Part shown: one piece after another, positions 12,304-22,780 of the stretch
Position numbering within the stretch: position 1 is the first letter of the stretch
Layout: every line of letters begins with the position of its first letter
From: Euonymus europaeus
Lineage: Eukaryota > Streptophyta > Magnoliopsida > Celastrales > Celastraceae
DNA length: 64,000 nt
Reading direction: 5' to 3'
Assembly (NCBI GenBank): GCA_963580455.1
Contig: OY756958.1
Location: 2,120,501-2,184,500 of the forward strand
Notes under the pieces: model-generated
Database searches by the model: none
The model's input: the letters and a program-made list of their open reading frames with translations, nothing else
What the model was told of the DNA's origin: nothing
Program-made: the position numbers and the translations under genes

Positions 12304-12720
12304 TGGACGACTTCGCTCCTCGCAGATGCTTTGATGATAATCACAAAAGAGGGCCTAGGGTTCGCTGACTTCTGTCGTGATGGCAACAATTTCGTCTCCA
12401 ACGATGTTTTGTCGCTTTCCGATAGTTCCGCCGATCAATCTGCATCATCTAACGGATTCCTCCATGCTCCAGCCTGTGATTTTCCCCGTAAATTCCCTTG
12501 CATCTCGCCCATACTTAATGCGTAAGAAGCGGCGGAACAAGCGGAGTTTGCTCGGCGGGGATGATTCTTAGAACGGAGAAAGGTAGATTTTTGGGCGACT
12601 ATGATGGAGACGGTCCGGTTTGCGGTGGGCATAATTATTGGGGCGGCGGAAATGGATGGAATTTTGGTGGATTTGGAGGGCAAAACTGGAATGATTCATC
12701 TTCGTCAACGTCAGGTTTTG
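12304..12720 (+). pseudogene. Broken first-exon-like remnant encoding a transit-peptide-like start and a Gly-rich segment
   Basis: One frame from ATG 12377 reads MATISSPTMFCRFPIVPP and then a basic stretch (MRKKRRNKRSLLGG), resembling a chloroplast transit peptide, and stops at a TAG. In another frame, from about 12561, the text resumes as GRFLGDYDGDGPVCGG followed by a Gly/Trp/Asn-rich run and SSSSTSG, up to a possible donor at about 12714 (CGTCAG|GTTTTG). The two halves need a frameshift and a stop bypass to join, so this looks like a decayed exon of a nuclear-encoded plastid protein. I do not recognise the exact family. It could also be two unrelated chance frames. Confidence 0.35.
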
Positions 12721-12831
12721 CTTTGGATTTAAAATACTTGTTTGTTTGTTCACACTTCACACACAAACAACTAATGAGTTTACGGATTGAATTACAAAAC
12801 AATATAACAATATAGTTGAATAACTCTACAA

Positions 12832-13086
12832 AAAACAATCCAGTTTCTTAGGTTGGGGCGGGACCTAAGGGCCCGTCTACTGACCCGTGCCCTCGGAATG
12901 CCAGTGGAATGTAAGTCGCAGGTTATGCGACACAACGACAGGGACAGCTGAGTGGGCAGGTTAAATCACCAGGTGAGCGTGCACATTGGCCGACTCGAAC
13001 CCGGGACTCCGCCTTACCCCAAACTTGAGACCACAGCTGGTGCCGCTGAGCCATATGCCCTGGGGGCAAAACAATCCAGTTTCTTA
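12832..13086 (-). mobile_element. tRNA-derived SINE (12851-13067) with 19-bp target site duplications
   Basis: The 217-bp body lies on the minus strand between two perfect 19-bp direct repeats (12832-12850 and 13068-13086, AAAACAATCCAGTTTCTTA). Read on the minus strand it carries a pol III A box (TGGCTCAGCGG, 13053-13043) and a B box (GGTTCGAGTCG, 13001-12991) near its 5' end, as expected of a tRNA-related head. The remainder is an unrelated body. No coding capacity is present. The 3' end (CCCGCCCCAACC) has no A or T tail of the usual kind inside the element. Mobilisation would depend on LINE reverse transcriptase. Confidence 0.85.
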
Positions 13087-13335
13087 CGATTAGATGAAAT
13101 GGTATAATTTCACTATAAAAAAAAATTAACATTTAAAATAAAATTATAATACACATGTCATTGCACATTAAATATTCAGTTTGACCCTAATTAATATTTT
13201 TAAAACATATATTTGTTCAAGATATGCGACACCGTTTCCTATCTACCATTAAATTAAATATTATAATCTCCACCATTAAAAAAATTTACATGAATGTCTA
13301 TCTTGCTCCAATTAATAATTTGACGACGTTAATCT
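13087..13335. other. AT-rich spacer
   Basis: AT-rich sequence between the SINE and a CACTA-type terminus. Nothing recognised. Confidence 0.5.
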
Positions 13336-14000
13336 CACTACAAGAATTTCACGAATTATAGAAAGAATTTTTTGTTGGTAATCCTAAAAATCTATTGATT
13401 ACTGATCGAAAATTTCCATCGTTAAAACTTTCATAGATAATCTAAACACCGATGGAAAAAATTTCGTTGGTAATTATCGATGGATTTTTTCGTCGATAAT
13501 CCATAAGCCAAAAATTAAATTTCGTATTTGTTGATAAAAAATAAATTTTGCCTGTAATCCGTTGGCAAAAAAAAAATCAACGATAATCTGTCAGCAAAAT
13601 AAAAATTATGTAAATAATCCATCGATAAAAAAATGGAAAAAGATTGTTTTCATCTTTCGTTAATAATTAATAAGTTAAAACTTCATACTCATTTTTATCA
13701 TATCCTTCTCATAATAAAATTTCGAAAAAAAAATCAAAAATTATTTATAGATGTTGACTTTCGTATCCGTTGACAAAAAATAAAAAATAAATTCCACCTG
13801 TAATCCGTTGGCAAAAAAAAAAAAATTCATCGGTAATCCGTCATCAAAATAATAATTATGTAAATAATCCATCAACAAAAGAATGAAAAAATAAAAATTA
13901 TTTTTATTTTTTGTTAATAATAAGTTAAAATTAATACTCATTTTTGTCATATTCTTCTCATAATAAAATTTTGAAAAAAAAAATCAAAAATTATTTATAG
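13336..14000. mobile_element. CACTA-like terminal fragment with subterminal repeats and a two-copy tandem repeat of about 240 bp
   Basis: CACTACAAGAATTTC at 13336 matches the terminal signature of CACTA (En/Spm) elements. It is followed by many short degenerate motifs of the type TCCGTTGGCAA / AATCCATCGATAA, typical of subterminal transposase-binding repeats. From about 13520 a unit of about 240 bp is repeated once (about 13520-13757 and 13758-14000), marked by the shared tracts CCTGTAATCCGTTGGCAAA and TCATAATAAAATTT. No matching opposite terminus with the same 3-bp duplication was found downstream, so the element seems truncated and non-autonomous. Confidence 0.55.
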
Positions 14001-14377
14001 AAGTCAACATCCACGTGTCATACAGTAGTGGAATGGACTGTACGACGTTCAGTCTTTTAGCAAGACTGGACGCTGGTAAAACCCTGAGTTTACGAGTGAG
14101 TTGAATCCAGTGAAGAAATACTAAAGGGCAAAGTCATCATGTTGTGCAAACTGGTCTTAGACATATGGATGGAAGATGATAACTTTGAGGCTTATTAAGC
14201 AGCTATAAAATACACTTTAATGTTCTGGGATTTCAGAAATATTTTGCTATTTATCCCTCCACATGACCGGAAGACACATAGGGATAATCTAAATAGTGTC
14301 CTACATTGCCCTTAGCTGTTCTACATTGCTGTGAATAACCCAGTTAATTCCCATTAGGTTCTTATCCTCCATAATTA

Positions 14378-14690
14378 TTTTTTTTCTTTTTTTGAGAAAA
14401 GACCAGATTTCATTAAACGAAAGCAGGATTACAATAATCTGAAACACGAGCACTTATGGAAGCAGGAACATCATCCAAGAGCAAGTGATCCAAATCAGTA
14501 GAGGCTAATCTACCTAAGTTTGCCAAACCATCTGCAACTCTATTACAAACTCTTGGAGCAAAATGGAGCGAACTCACGCTAGAACTTAATAAAGGTCGAA
14601 CATTGTCTAATAAAAAACACAGAGGAGAGACAGGAGCAGACACATCCTGTAGCCAATTGATTATAGCTAAAGCATCTCCTATATATCAGC
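14378..14690 (-). mobile_element. 5'-truncated LINE remnant: RNase H-like C-terminus and poly(A) tail
   Basis: On the minus strand an open frame ending at 14413 encodes GDALAIINWLQD, then FAPRVCNRVADGLANLG and a short tail. This pattern is characteristic of the RNase H-like domain at the C-terminus of plant L1-type LINE polyproteins. The stop is followed by a short 3' UTR and an A-rich tail (seen as T runs at 14378-14396 on the plus strand). Reverse transcriptase and endonuclease parts are missing, so this is a dead 5'-truncated copy. Diverged direct repeats of about 42 bp flank it (14332-14373 and 14693-14734). Confidence 0.6.
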
Positions 14691-14734
14691 TTTGAATAAC
14701 CCATTTAGTACCCACTAGGTTCTTAACCTACATT

Positions 14735-15056
14735 CTCTGGTTTTTTAGTTTTTTATTTTTTTTTACAAAAGATGAAATTAAAGGAGGACAATGCGCCCGA
14801 TATTTTATAAATAGCCTCGCTTATGGCGGAGGAATACCATATTACAGATGTTAAATTACTAAAAACTTACTAGGAGATCATGACATATATTCAAACAAAT
14901 AATACAAACCCCAAAGTGAATTTGAATTTGGGGTATCCTAAATTATGGAAGACCCTCTTGCTCAGCTCCAAGCCTTGCCAGAATGACTGCAATCATGTTT
15001 CCTTCTTAAATAACACAGGAAATAGTAGAATGAATTTTTATATCCTTTAACATGCT
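14735..15056. other. Intergenic sequence, possibly another LINE 3' end
   Basis: A T-rich run at 14740-14765 followed by ACAAAAGATGAAATTAAAG resembles the reverse complement of a second LINE 3' end with an A tail. No coding content is visible. Confidence 0.3.
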
Positions 15057-15207
15057 ATCCTTAGTTGAGCTCCTTCCAGTAACATGTTCTGCTTGTTGTA
15101 GCATCTAAAACTGTCAATTTCAGTTTCATGCTCTGAACTTTCATATGCATCTTCAGAACTTTCATATCCATCACTGAAACTGTTTGTCTCATTGATCGAC
15201 ACTTTAT
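15057..15207 (-). pseudogene. Acidic exon-like segment, possibly the detached C-terminus of the IST1-like gene
   Basis: The minus strand from about 15207 to the TAA near 15057 stays open and reads as a Ser/Glu/Asp/Tyr-rich peptide (SDGYESSEDAYESSEHETE, then a short tail). The composition is protein-like and unlike the surrounding DNA. It lies downstream, on the same strand, of the IST1-like coding exon that stops at 16516, separated by about 1.3 kb of repeat-like sequence. I infer, without proof, that it was once the C-terminal part of that gene. It could instead be a lone exon of something else. Confidence 0.3.
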
Positions 15208-16500
15208 TGTGTGTGTGACTTACCCCAAGTGTAGGGTATCGGCAAGTAGTAAAATCCGGGAGTCCGGAGTCGAGTCTCGAGGAGGTGTGTTTAGGTTAAT
15301 TTGAAGTGGATGCAAATGTATTGTAATGATGCAATTTCACAATGAATAATAAATATCAAGCTTTAAAGTCAACATGGGCCGATTCAATCGGTAATTTAGT
15401 TTCAGTCCAAGCAAGCAAAGAAAACGGTTTGATTTAAACAAATTAATTAAAGAACTCTAGTCCTAGTCCATCATGGTAGATAATCCTCTCTTATGCTCAA
15501 TGTACCCAAATTCAATCATGCAAGCACAATTGAATCACAAGCATTCAATTAATGAAATTGGACTTGGGTTTATGATGACTTCGATACAAGTGATGTTGGT
15601 TAGAAAATCTTCAAGATTTAACGATAAATGCTTAGAATACAATACACCGGATAATATGGATTAATGTTCCCCTTTGGGCTTGGCCTAATCGTCAAACTAG
15701 ATTTACACTCAAAATCTCTCCAACGTAACAACAACATACTCATTTATAAACACCCAAGTCACAACTATCAAGAAATCAAAATAAGAATTCCATAACAATG
15801 GATTCCATGGCATACATTGAGCAATCAAGATTCATATCCACCACTTAGGATTAGGAACTAGAGATAAGGACTACTCACTCATGATCATATCAATAAACAT
15901 GCTCATATATATAAAAATCAATATTCTTACAGAATTATAGGATGAAAAATTGCAGAAAAACTTGAGAGAAAAATGCTGGAAAAATATGCCTCAAAGCTGC
16001 CTCCTGGAATAGTTTTCTTCTCCAATCACAAAACTAGGGTTTTACCCTTAGTTTTAATGTTTAAAACCTATTCTACCCTTACAAATTCATTCCCCATTGA
16101 TTACAAGCTTGATCTACCCAAAATACCCTTAAGAAATTGAGTTTCAAAGTGCAGAATCCCGACAAGTGTCCGGACGGAAACAGTGTCGTCCGGACACTTT
16201 TGTGCCTCTGTTTTGATCCATGAGTTAACCGTCCGGACGGTCAAAAATACCGTCCGGACGGTTGAACAGTATTTTTCTCCTCTGCTCATTTTCCTTCACG
16301 AACCGTCGGGACGGTTGTTTTGGGCGTCGGGACGGTTGAACAGTAACTTCAACTTCATTTTCTCCCATGTCCTACAAAATCAACGGGGAATGTTAGAAAC
16401 GGATAGCCAACAGAAAAAACACACGATTTTATGAATAAATATCTCATAATCTAATGTTATATTTCTCAATTATGAGGTATAATCACTCATCTTCATCATC
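15208..16500. repeat. Unclassified repeat-like insert with an array of GTCCGGAC-type palindromes
   Basis: The segment begins near TGTGTGTGACTTACCCC and contains no convincing gene. At 16168-16333 the 8-bp palindrome GTCCGGAC occurs four times (16168, 16188, 16231, 16252) and the variant GTCGGGAC twice (16304, 16326), each in an (A)ACCGTCCGGACGGT-like context. This GC-rich cluster stands out from the AT-rich surroundings. The block sits between the acidic exon-like segment and the IST1-like stop, so it may be a non-autonomous element inserted there; termini and target duplication could not be fixed. Confidence 0.45.
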
Positions 16501-18275
16501 AGACATGAAGACGTATCAGACCCATGAGGTTGAACTACTCATCCTTTCACTCTCGTCTTCTTCTTTGACTTCGTAAACTTTCTTCTCTGGATTGGAATCG
16601 AGGGAGCTTCTCTCGACACTTGCCTCTTCGAATTTCATCTCAAAGTGCAATCCACTTCACTACACTAGATATGATATTTTACGGCGACCTTAGCAGCGAC
16701 AAAAAGTGGTTGCCGTAAAACATATAATATATGTGACGAAAATAAATCTCGACGTTATATATTCATATATTAACGGCGATCTTTATTGTCACCTCATATT
16801 TGTGTAATAATTAGCGGCAACATGTTAAATTGTCGTAAATAGTCTTACTAATATACGGCGATACTAATATTTGTCGTTAACAAATATAACCTTTATCGAC
16901 AATTTTATGTTATTGTCATAAATACGTTGTACAATATGCGGCGACTAGTTTTGTTGCCCCAAATATATAAAATTGAAAATAAAATTGTTGTCTAAATTTT
17001 TTTTTTTTTTTTACGGCGACATACGTCGCCTTTACATAGCAAAAATGCGCGAAAAAACATTTTGGTCTCCCTCCATATTGGCCCTAAATTTTCCTTCCTT
17101 CTCTCAAAAAAATTTGGGTCTCATCTTTCTCTCAGAATCCCTTTTCTTAGAACCCTGCTTTCAGCCTAAAACTTTCTTGAAATCCTGCTTTGAGCCTTGA
17201 TCGTTGGTGTGTCGTCGTCCATCTCGTCACTACCATTGACTAATCTTCGTTCCTCGTTTTCTTCCTTTCAGCCTCGATCATTTAGTGACGAATCGTCGTC
17301 CCTCAGGTTTAAAATTTGTAGATAGATTCGGGTTAAGTATTTTCAAAATTTTATTATGGTTGTTTAGGGGAAATTTTTGTTTGCAGGGTGCTTATCAAAA
17401 GGGTAATTGTTCTCACGGATTTTCATTGCAAATCGGACGATTCAAGAGGCGGAACACTACTTAAGCAAGATTCCACTTCTTTACAGGTACATTTGTTTAC
17501 TCTGTAGTGTTTAGCAATGTCAAATTTGTTGATGCATGATTGGTTGCTACTGAAGTAGAGTTATCTAAGACTTCTAAGCTTTGTTGAGAGAGATCTCGTC
17601 GTGCTTTTCTTGATGCATGATTAGTTTCATGTGTTCATCTTTATTTTATATTTTTAGAAGTATCTTTCGTGTGTTATTGGAGGTGATGTCTGTTTGCCAA
17701 TTTGCACAGTGAAATATGATCTCCTATGGTTGTGCTTTGTGAGAATTAGATGTAAGGAAATTTGTTATCTGTGCACTTCTTTTTCTTGGAACCTTACTAT
17801 AGACCATCAGTAAAGTCATAGACTTTTAAAGGAGTTTTGGGTGAGTTGGGTGTTGGCGTACTGTATGAGAAAGTTGACTTATTTTCTCCTTTTTTTTTCA
17901 TTTGATATTTTTATATCTTTTGTTTAGAATTGGATCTTTATGTGTAAAGTAATTAGCATGTTCCCCACAATATATCAGTGGCAAAAAGTCTATTTTGATG
18001 ACAAAACTTTGTGTACTGTTATTCTATCTATGAGTTATACATTGAGCTTTGTAATTAAATCATCAACAATCCTCAGTGTTGTGCTATCACCTTGTGCATC
18101 AATTTCTTACACTGTCAATTAGTTTTGTTGAGGTATTGGACCGGTCATGGTCAATTAGATCCTATAGGAAGCCTTTGGTTTATTATTTTTTATGATCTAT
18201 GTGTTTTTCATTTGATGGTTCAATTTGCATTTACAATGGGAAGGAAAAGTAAACTTTGGTATTTGATTTTTCAGA

Positions 18276-19931
18276 ATGGATAAAGAGTGGATTTATTTAC
18301 ATCGAAGCTCATTGGAATATGATGTCGGTTTAAAAAAATTTCTAAATGATGCATTTGCATGTAATAGGGTAGTGAATAGGATCAAGTGTCCATGTTGTAA
18401 GTGTAACAATGGATATGAACTTACACGTAAGGAGGTAGAACTACACTTGTTAAAGTTTGGTTTTGAGACGACGTATACTAATTGGACATATCATGGAGAA
18501 GAGTGCTTTTTATATTCCGAGGAGGAGGAAGATGAATTAGATGAAAATGTGATTGAAGAAAGGCAAGCTGATGCTGATACGTACAAAATGATATATGATT
18601 TACATAGAGGAGAGTATGCAACAGACATGGATCCTGAGTTCCATAAGGCTCTTCCTGAAGATCCTAATGAAGATGCTGTGAAATTTTATAGGTTGTTAAA
18701 AAATGCTGAGGAAGTGTTGTTTGAAGGTTTTATGGAGTCTAAATTATCATTCATAGTTAAGTTGTTTCAATTGAAATGTCTTAATGGGATTAGTAATGTA
18801 GCTCTTGATGGATTGATTAAGTTGTTACGAAACTCATTTCCTAAGGGGAATAAAATGCCTCAATCTTTTTATGAAGCTCAAAAGATGATTCGAGATCTTG
18901 GTCTTGCCTATGAGAAGATTGATGCTTGTGTCAATGATTGCATACTCTTTCGAAATGAGTATGCTAATTTTGATAAGTGCCCAGTATGTGATGAACAAAG
19001 GTGGATCCAAAGTATGGTTAGTGAGGAGATAGGTAGTACATGCAAGAAGAAGAAAATTTCTAGGAAGATTTTGAGGTACTTCCCTTTAACACCTAGGCTG
19101 CAAAGGTTATATATGTCAGAAAAGTTAGCTGAATCGATGCGATGGCATGCAAAAGAGCGTGTTGATGATGGTGTCTTGAGGCATCCAGCAGATTCTAAAA
19201 CATGGAAATCATTTGATGAGAATCACCCTACATTTTCACACGATCCTCGCAATGTTAGGCTTGGATTGGCAACTGATGGATTCAATCCTTTTGGAAACAT
19301 GAGTACATCATATTCTATATGGCCCGTTGTACTTGTTTCATACAATTTACCACCATGGATGTGCATGAAACAATCTTTCTTCATGATTTCACTAATCATA
19401 CCTGGGCCTAAAAGTCCAAATAATGATATTGATGTATACTTACGCCCATTGATTGATGAACTGAATGAGTTATGGAATGATGGTGTTATGACTTATGATG
19501 CATCATTAAAAGAAAATTTTAGGATGCGTGTAGCATTAATGTGGACTATTAACGATTTTCCCGCATATGGATCAATTTCTGGGTGGAGCACAAAAGGAAA
19601 ATTAGCATGCCCTTCTTGTAATATGGATACAAGTTACTTATGGCTAAAGCATGGACGAAAGCATGGACGAAAGCATTGCTACATGGATCATCGTCGATTT
19701 CTGCCAATCGAGCACCGATGGAGGAAAAGCAAAACCTTTTCTGGGAAAACTGAACATAGGCTTCCTCCTCAACCTCAATCTGGTGATTGTGTTCTTTATC
19801 ACTATTCAAAGTTTGATCAAGTCATTTTTGGTAAAACAAAGGGTAAACGCAAACGTGTTGATAATACCTTTGGAAATTGGAGAAAGAAGAGCATATTGTT
19901 TGAACTTCCTTATTGGAAAACCCAGTTATAG
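18276..19931 (+). pseudogene. TNP2-like CACTA transposase, C-terminally truncated (551 aa)
   Basis: The frame starts at ATG 18276, directly after a splice acceptor (TTTTTCAG), so an upstream non-coding exon is likely. Residues 4-75 form the Transpos_assoc domain (KEWIYLHRSS, with CPCCKCNNG as a Cys cluster). A second Cys pair, CPVCDEQRW, is near residue 235. The Transposase_21 domain starts with the ATDGFNPFGNMS block near residue 340, which carries a catalytic-type Asp, and continues through DVYLRPLIDELNELW and GWSTKGKLACPSC. A 12-bp tandem duplication gives KHGRKHGRKH. The frame ends at a TAG just after LFELPYWKTQL, whereas full-length TNP2 proteins continue for several hundred residues. 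The missing part includes the rest of the catalytic core, so activity is not expected. Confidence 0.85.
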
Positions 19932-21103
19932 AGAGTGGCGGCATCAATTGTATCTTCATCACTATCTCGAGCATGAAACGGATGCACAACGACGTGAAAA
20001 TAGACCTGAATGTGTTAGTATATCTGATTGGGACAAATTGCTGGAATACTTTGGCAGTGAGGAATATAGAGTATGTATCAATTGAGTATTTTATTTTAAA
20101 TGCTTTTTAATAGTTTTCCATGTACATTTTTCTTATTATTCTATGGTTGGTATATTATTTGCCCAGAGAGTATCTGAAAGAAATAAAAGGAACCGAGAGA
20201 AAGAAGGTGTCACCCAAGTCACTGGAAGAAAATCATTCCAATCCATAATTTATGCTTCAGTGAGTATTGGTTTCAATTTTGTAGTTTTTTGTTCACTAGA
20301 TTCTTGCAAGTCATAATAAGATGATTCCATGTATAATCCTGATCTTATGGAGTTGCAACTTGGAAAAACAAATAGCTTCAGTATATTGAATTTCAACTTT
20401 GGTCATTCTTCATTTTCTTTTCTCATTTTCTCATCATCTTTGGTGTTATTAAGATTGATTGTACTTACTGAAAGGGCATCCAATTTTTGTCTTTAACTTA
20501 AAAAGCTCTTGACTTAATGTGTACATTATCTCTGTCAGTACAAGTTTCTTTATAAGCTCAATTTTTTTAGAGGGATCCAGTAACAGGTGAGGGCCCTGAT
20601 GGACCAGAATTATGGAGAATGACTCATCAAAGACAAAATGGTACGTGGGGTGATGAGAGATTGAAGAATTTACATGTAAGTTGAATGAAAATCCCTTTCC
20701 TCTAATTCAATACTCCAGTGCTATTTCCAACCTACTATTACTTTTCATATATTTACAAAACTTGTAGGAGGAAATGATATCTCTTATCAACCAGTCACAA
20801 TCTACACAAGACAATGACAATGTCGTTGAAATAACCCCAAATGAGGCATTTGCACGTGTACTTGGTGAAAGATCTGGGCATCGTAGAGGGTATGGTTTCG
20901 GACCTAAAGGTTCCACAAGCTCAAGTAAAAAGGCGGCTCAAGAACGTGAGGAACGTCTCATCCAAGAAAATCGAGAAATGGCAAGAAGGATGAGTCAATT
21001 GGAAGAGAGTATTGACGCTCGTGTAGATGCACGCGTTCAAGCCGCAATGGAAGCATTTATAGCTAAATTTTCAGGTTCTCAAACCTCCAATTCTACTGCA
21101 TGA
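19930..21103 (+). pseudogene. Transposase_24 (TNPA-like) gene, 5'-truncated, 4 exons
   Basis: Exons about 19930-20070, 20167-20259, 20571-20675 and 20768-21103 are joined in phase 0 by GT-AG introns. The first piece reads WRHQLYLHHYLEHETDAQRR followed by ENRPECVSISDWDKLLEYF. The next exons encode DPVTGEGPDGPELW and TWGDERLKNLH, which is the Transposase_24 pattern found beside TNP2 in plant CACTA elements. The last exon encodes NEAFARVLGERSGHRRGYGFG and a coiled-coil tail (QEREERLIQENREMARRMSQ) ending with a TGA at 21101-21103. Such proteins bind subterminal motifs and assist transposition. The 5' part has been lost in the deletion that abuts it to the TNP2 frame, and the two are out of frame at the junction. 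Confidence 0.75.
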
Positions 21104-22309
21104 ACATGAATTCTAAGACTTGAGCAATGGTTTGATTTTGTAGTAAAGATATGAATTGATTGTTTTTGGTGTTGTAATGGATGATGCCACTATTTTGGGC
21201 AGAATATGTGTTTGTGTTGCTTGTTATATGCAGGATTTGTGTTTCTGTTTCTGGGCAGTAATATATACGTTATTATTTTTTTTATATAAAAATTCAATTT
21301 ACGGCGACCATACTCGCCGTCATATATAAAAATATAAAGTGTCTCAATTAAATAAAGTCGCCGTTAAATATAAAACGAAATACGACAATTAACATTGTCG
21401 CCGCTTATTAGTAATATTGAATGGCGACAATGGTCGCCTTATATTATAAATTTTATACGGCAACAATTGTCGGCGACATTTTTAAGTTGCCGCAGAACTT
21501 TTTATGACGGAACTATATACGGCGACTTTCGGCGAAAAAGGTTGCCGTAAAATACCGAAGCTGGTGTAGTGCTTTCACGATCAAGTATGGCACTGATCAG
21601 ACCATCAAAGATGTAATCCGGCATACGTTGTACACACAGATTCTTTTGCAGCTGTTGATGCATAAGAATTCGAGTAGGCATTCAGTAAAAAATGTTTAAA
21701 AGGAGCTGGAATAATGAATTTTGTTTTTGAACAATATACATACCTTTTTGTTCACAAGCTTTTCTGAGTATCCATAGTGCTTCTGAAAGACCTTCCTTAA
21801 CTTGCACAGCGGAGTAAATATTGTGCATTGCGGCGGAGCAAATATCAAAGTCGACACAGCTTCTTCCAGATCAGGAGGTATCCTTTTTCTGCAGTTATAT
21901 TAAGTACATCCATCCATTAACATCATATGCATATACACCCATCATTTCAAAGAAGATGATTTTACAGGTTTTTACAGATACATATGTGACATGTATAGGC
22001 AGGCAAGAAGCTTGAATGTCGTATATAAAATTTACATACCTTTTGCTTATGCTGGAGAGGTGTGTATATACTTGTATGGAAGATTTTTCCAGTAGATCAT
22101 ATGCATCCCACAAGCACAGTTCCTTGTAGAGCCCCTCAGCCTCGGCCTTCAAATAATCCATTTGATCTGCTGTCTCCTTCTCCTTCATCTTCAGCAAGAG
22201 TTCTTGAATAAATGATTCCTCATGCTCTCGGTGGGAATTTATCGGCTTTTTCTCAATCCTTATTTGATACCACAGATCTTTTATCAGTTTCTTGCTGAAA
22301 TTTCAAGAG

Positions 22310-22780
22310 AAAAGATGGTCAGTAAACCCTAGATATGGCCAATAGTGTTTAATCAGAACCAAACAGTAGTGTTTTATTATGGCCATTAACCCTAGATCGC
22401 TTGAACAGTATATACTATGTACTGTTACGAGTCGATTAGGTAATCAGAAACAAACAACGAGCAATACTGTATTTATTATAGGAAACGAACTACGCTGTTT
22501 AATATGGTAAGTAAACCCTAGATATAGCTTGAAGAGTGTATCACAAGGAACAACAAATCAATTAAATAATCAAAAGCAATAAACCTTCGAATGTTTGAAT
22601 AGTATATTAGAAGGAAAAGCAAATCAATTAAACAATAAGAAACAAACAAAAACATGGTCAATTGCCATATATATATATATATAGCTTGAACAGTGCAAAC
22701 TATATGAAAGGAAGAATAGATCAATTAAATAATTAGGAAGAAACAACCCTAGATTGGTAGAACAGTAGGATCTATACGTA
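22310..22780. repeat. Diverged tandem-like repeats within intron 1 of the IST1-like gene
   Basis: The intron contains about four degenerate copies of a unit of roughly 90-110 bp, recognisable by AACCCTAGAT, TTGAACAGT and AATCAATTAAATAAT-type tracts, plus a (TA)n run at 22667-22682. Confidence 0.45.

Larger units (their letters stand above)
16655..21574 (+). mobile_element. CACTA (En/Spm) DNA transposon, 4914 bp (16658-21571), TSD CTT
   Basis: The left end begins CACTACACTAGATATG at 16658, and the right end read inward on the minus strand begins CACTACACCAGCTTCG. Both continue with a near-identical tract TATTTTACGGC(G/A)ACC. The element is flanked by CTT at 16655-16657 and 21572-21574, the 3-bp duplication of the superfamily. 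Subterminal regions contain many copies of an ACGGCGAC-type motif in both orientations, the expected transposase-binding sites. Inside are a TNP2-type transposase N-terminal part (18276-19931) and a Transposase_24-type gene (about 19930-21103) fused by a deletion. As the TNP2 core is incomplete, the element can probably move only with help from another copy. It sits in the IST1-like coding exon. Confidence 0.92.

Noticed and set aside
12851..13067. Possible functional tRNA gene because of A and B boxes
   Set aside because: The box spacing and downstream body do not form a tRNA cloverleaf, and the 19-bp direct repeats show a SINE insertion.
13740..13950. Asn/Phe-rich minus-strand frame
   Set aside because: Located in AT-rich subterminal repeats of the CACTA-like fragment; no protein-like features.
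14021..14030. CAGTAGTG as the missing opposite end of the CACTA-like element at 13336
   Set aside because: Beyond the first bases it does not match the 13336 terminus, and the flanking three bases (TCT and GAA) are not a duplication.
15473..15664. 63-codon plus-strand open frame
   Set aside because: No domain, surrounded by repeat-like DNA, and no splice or promoter support.
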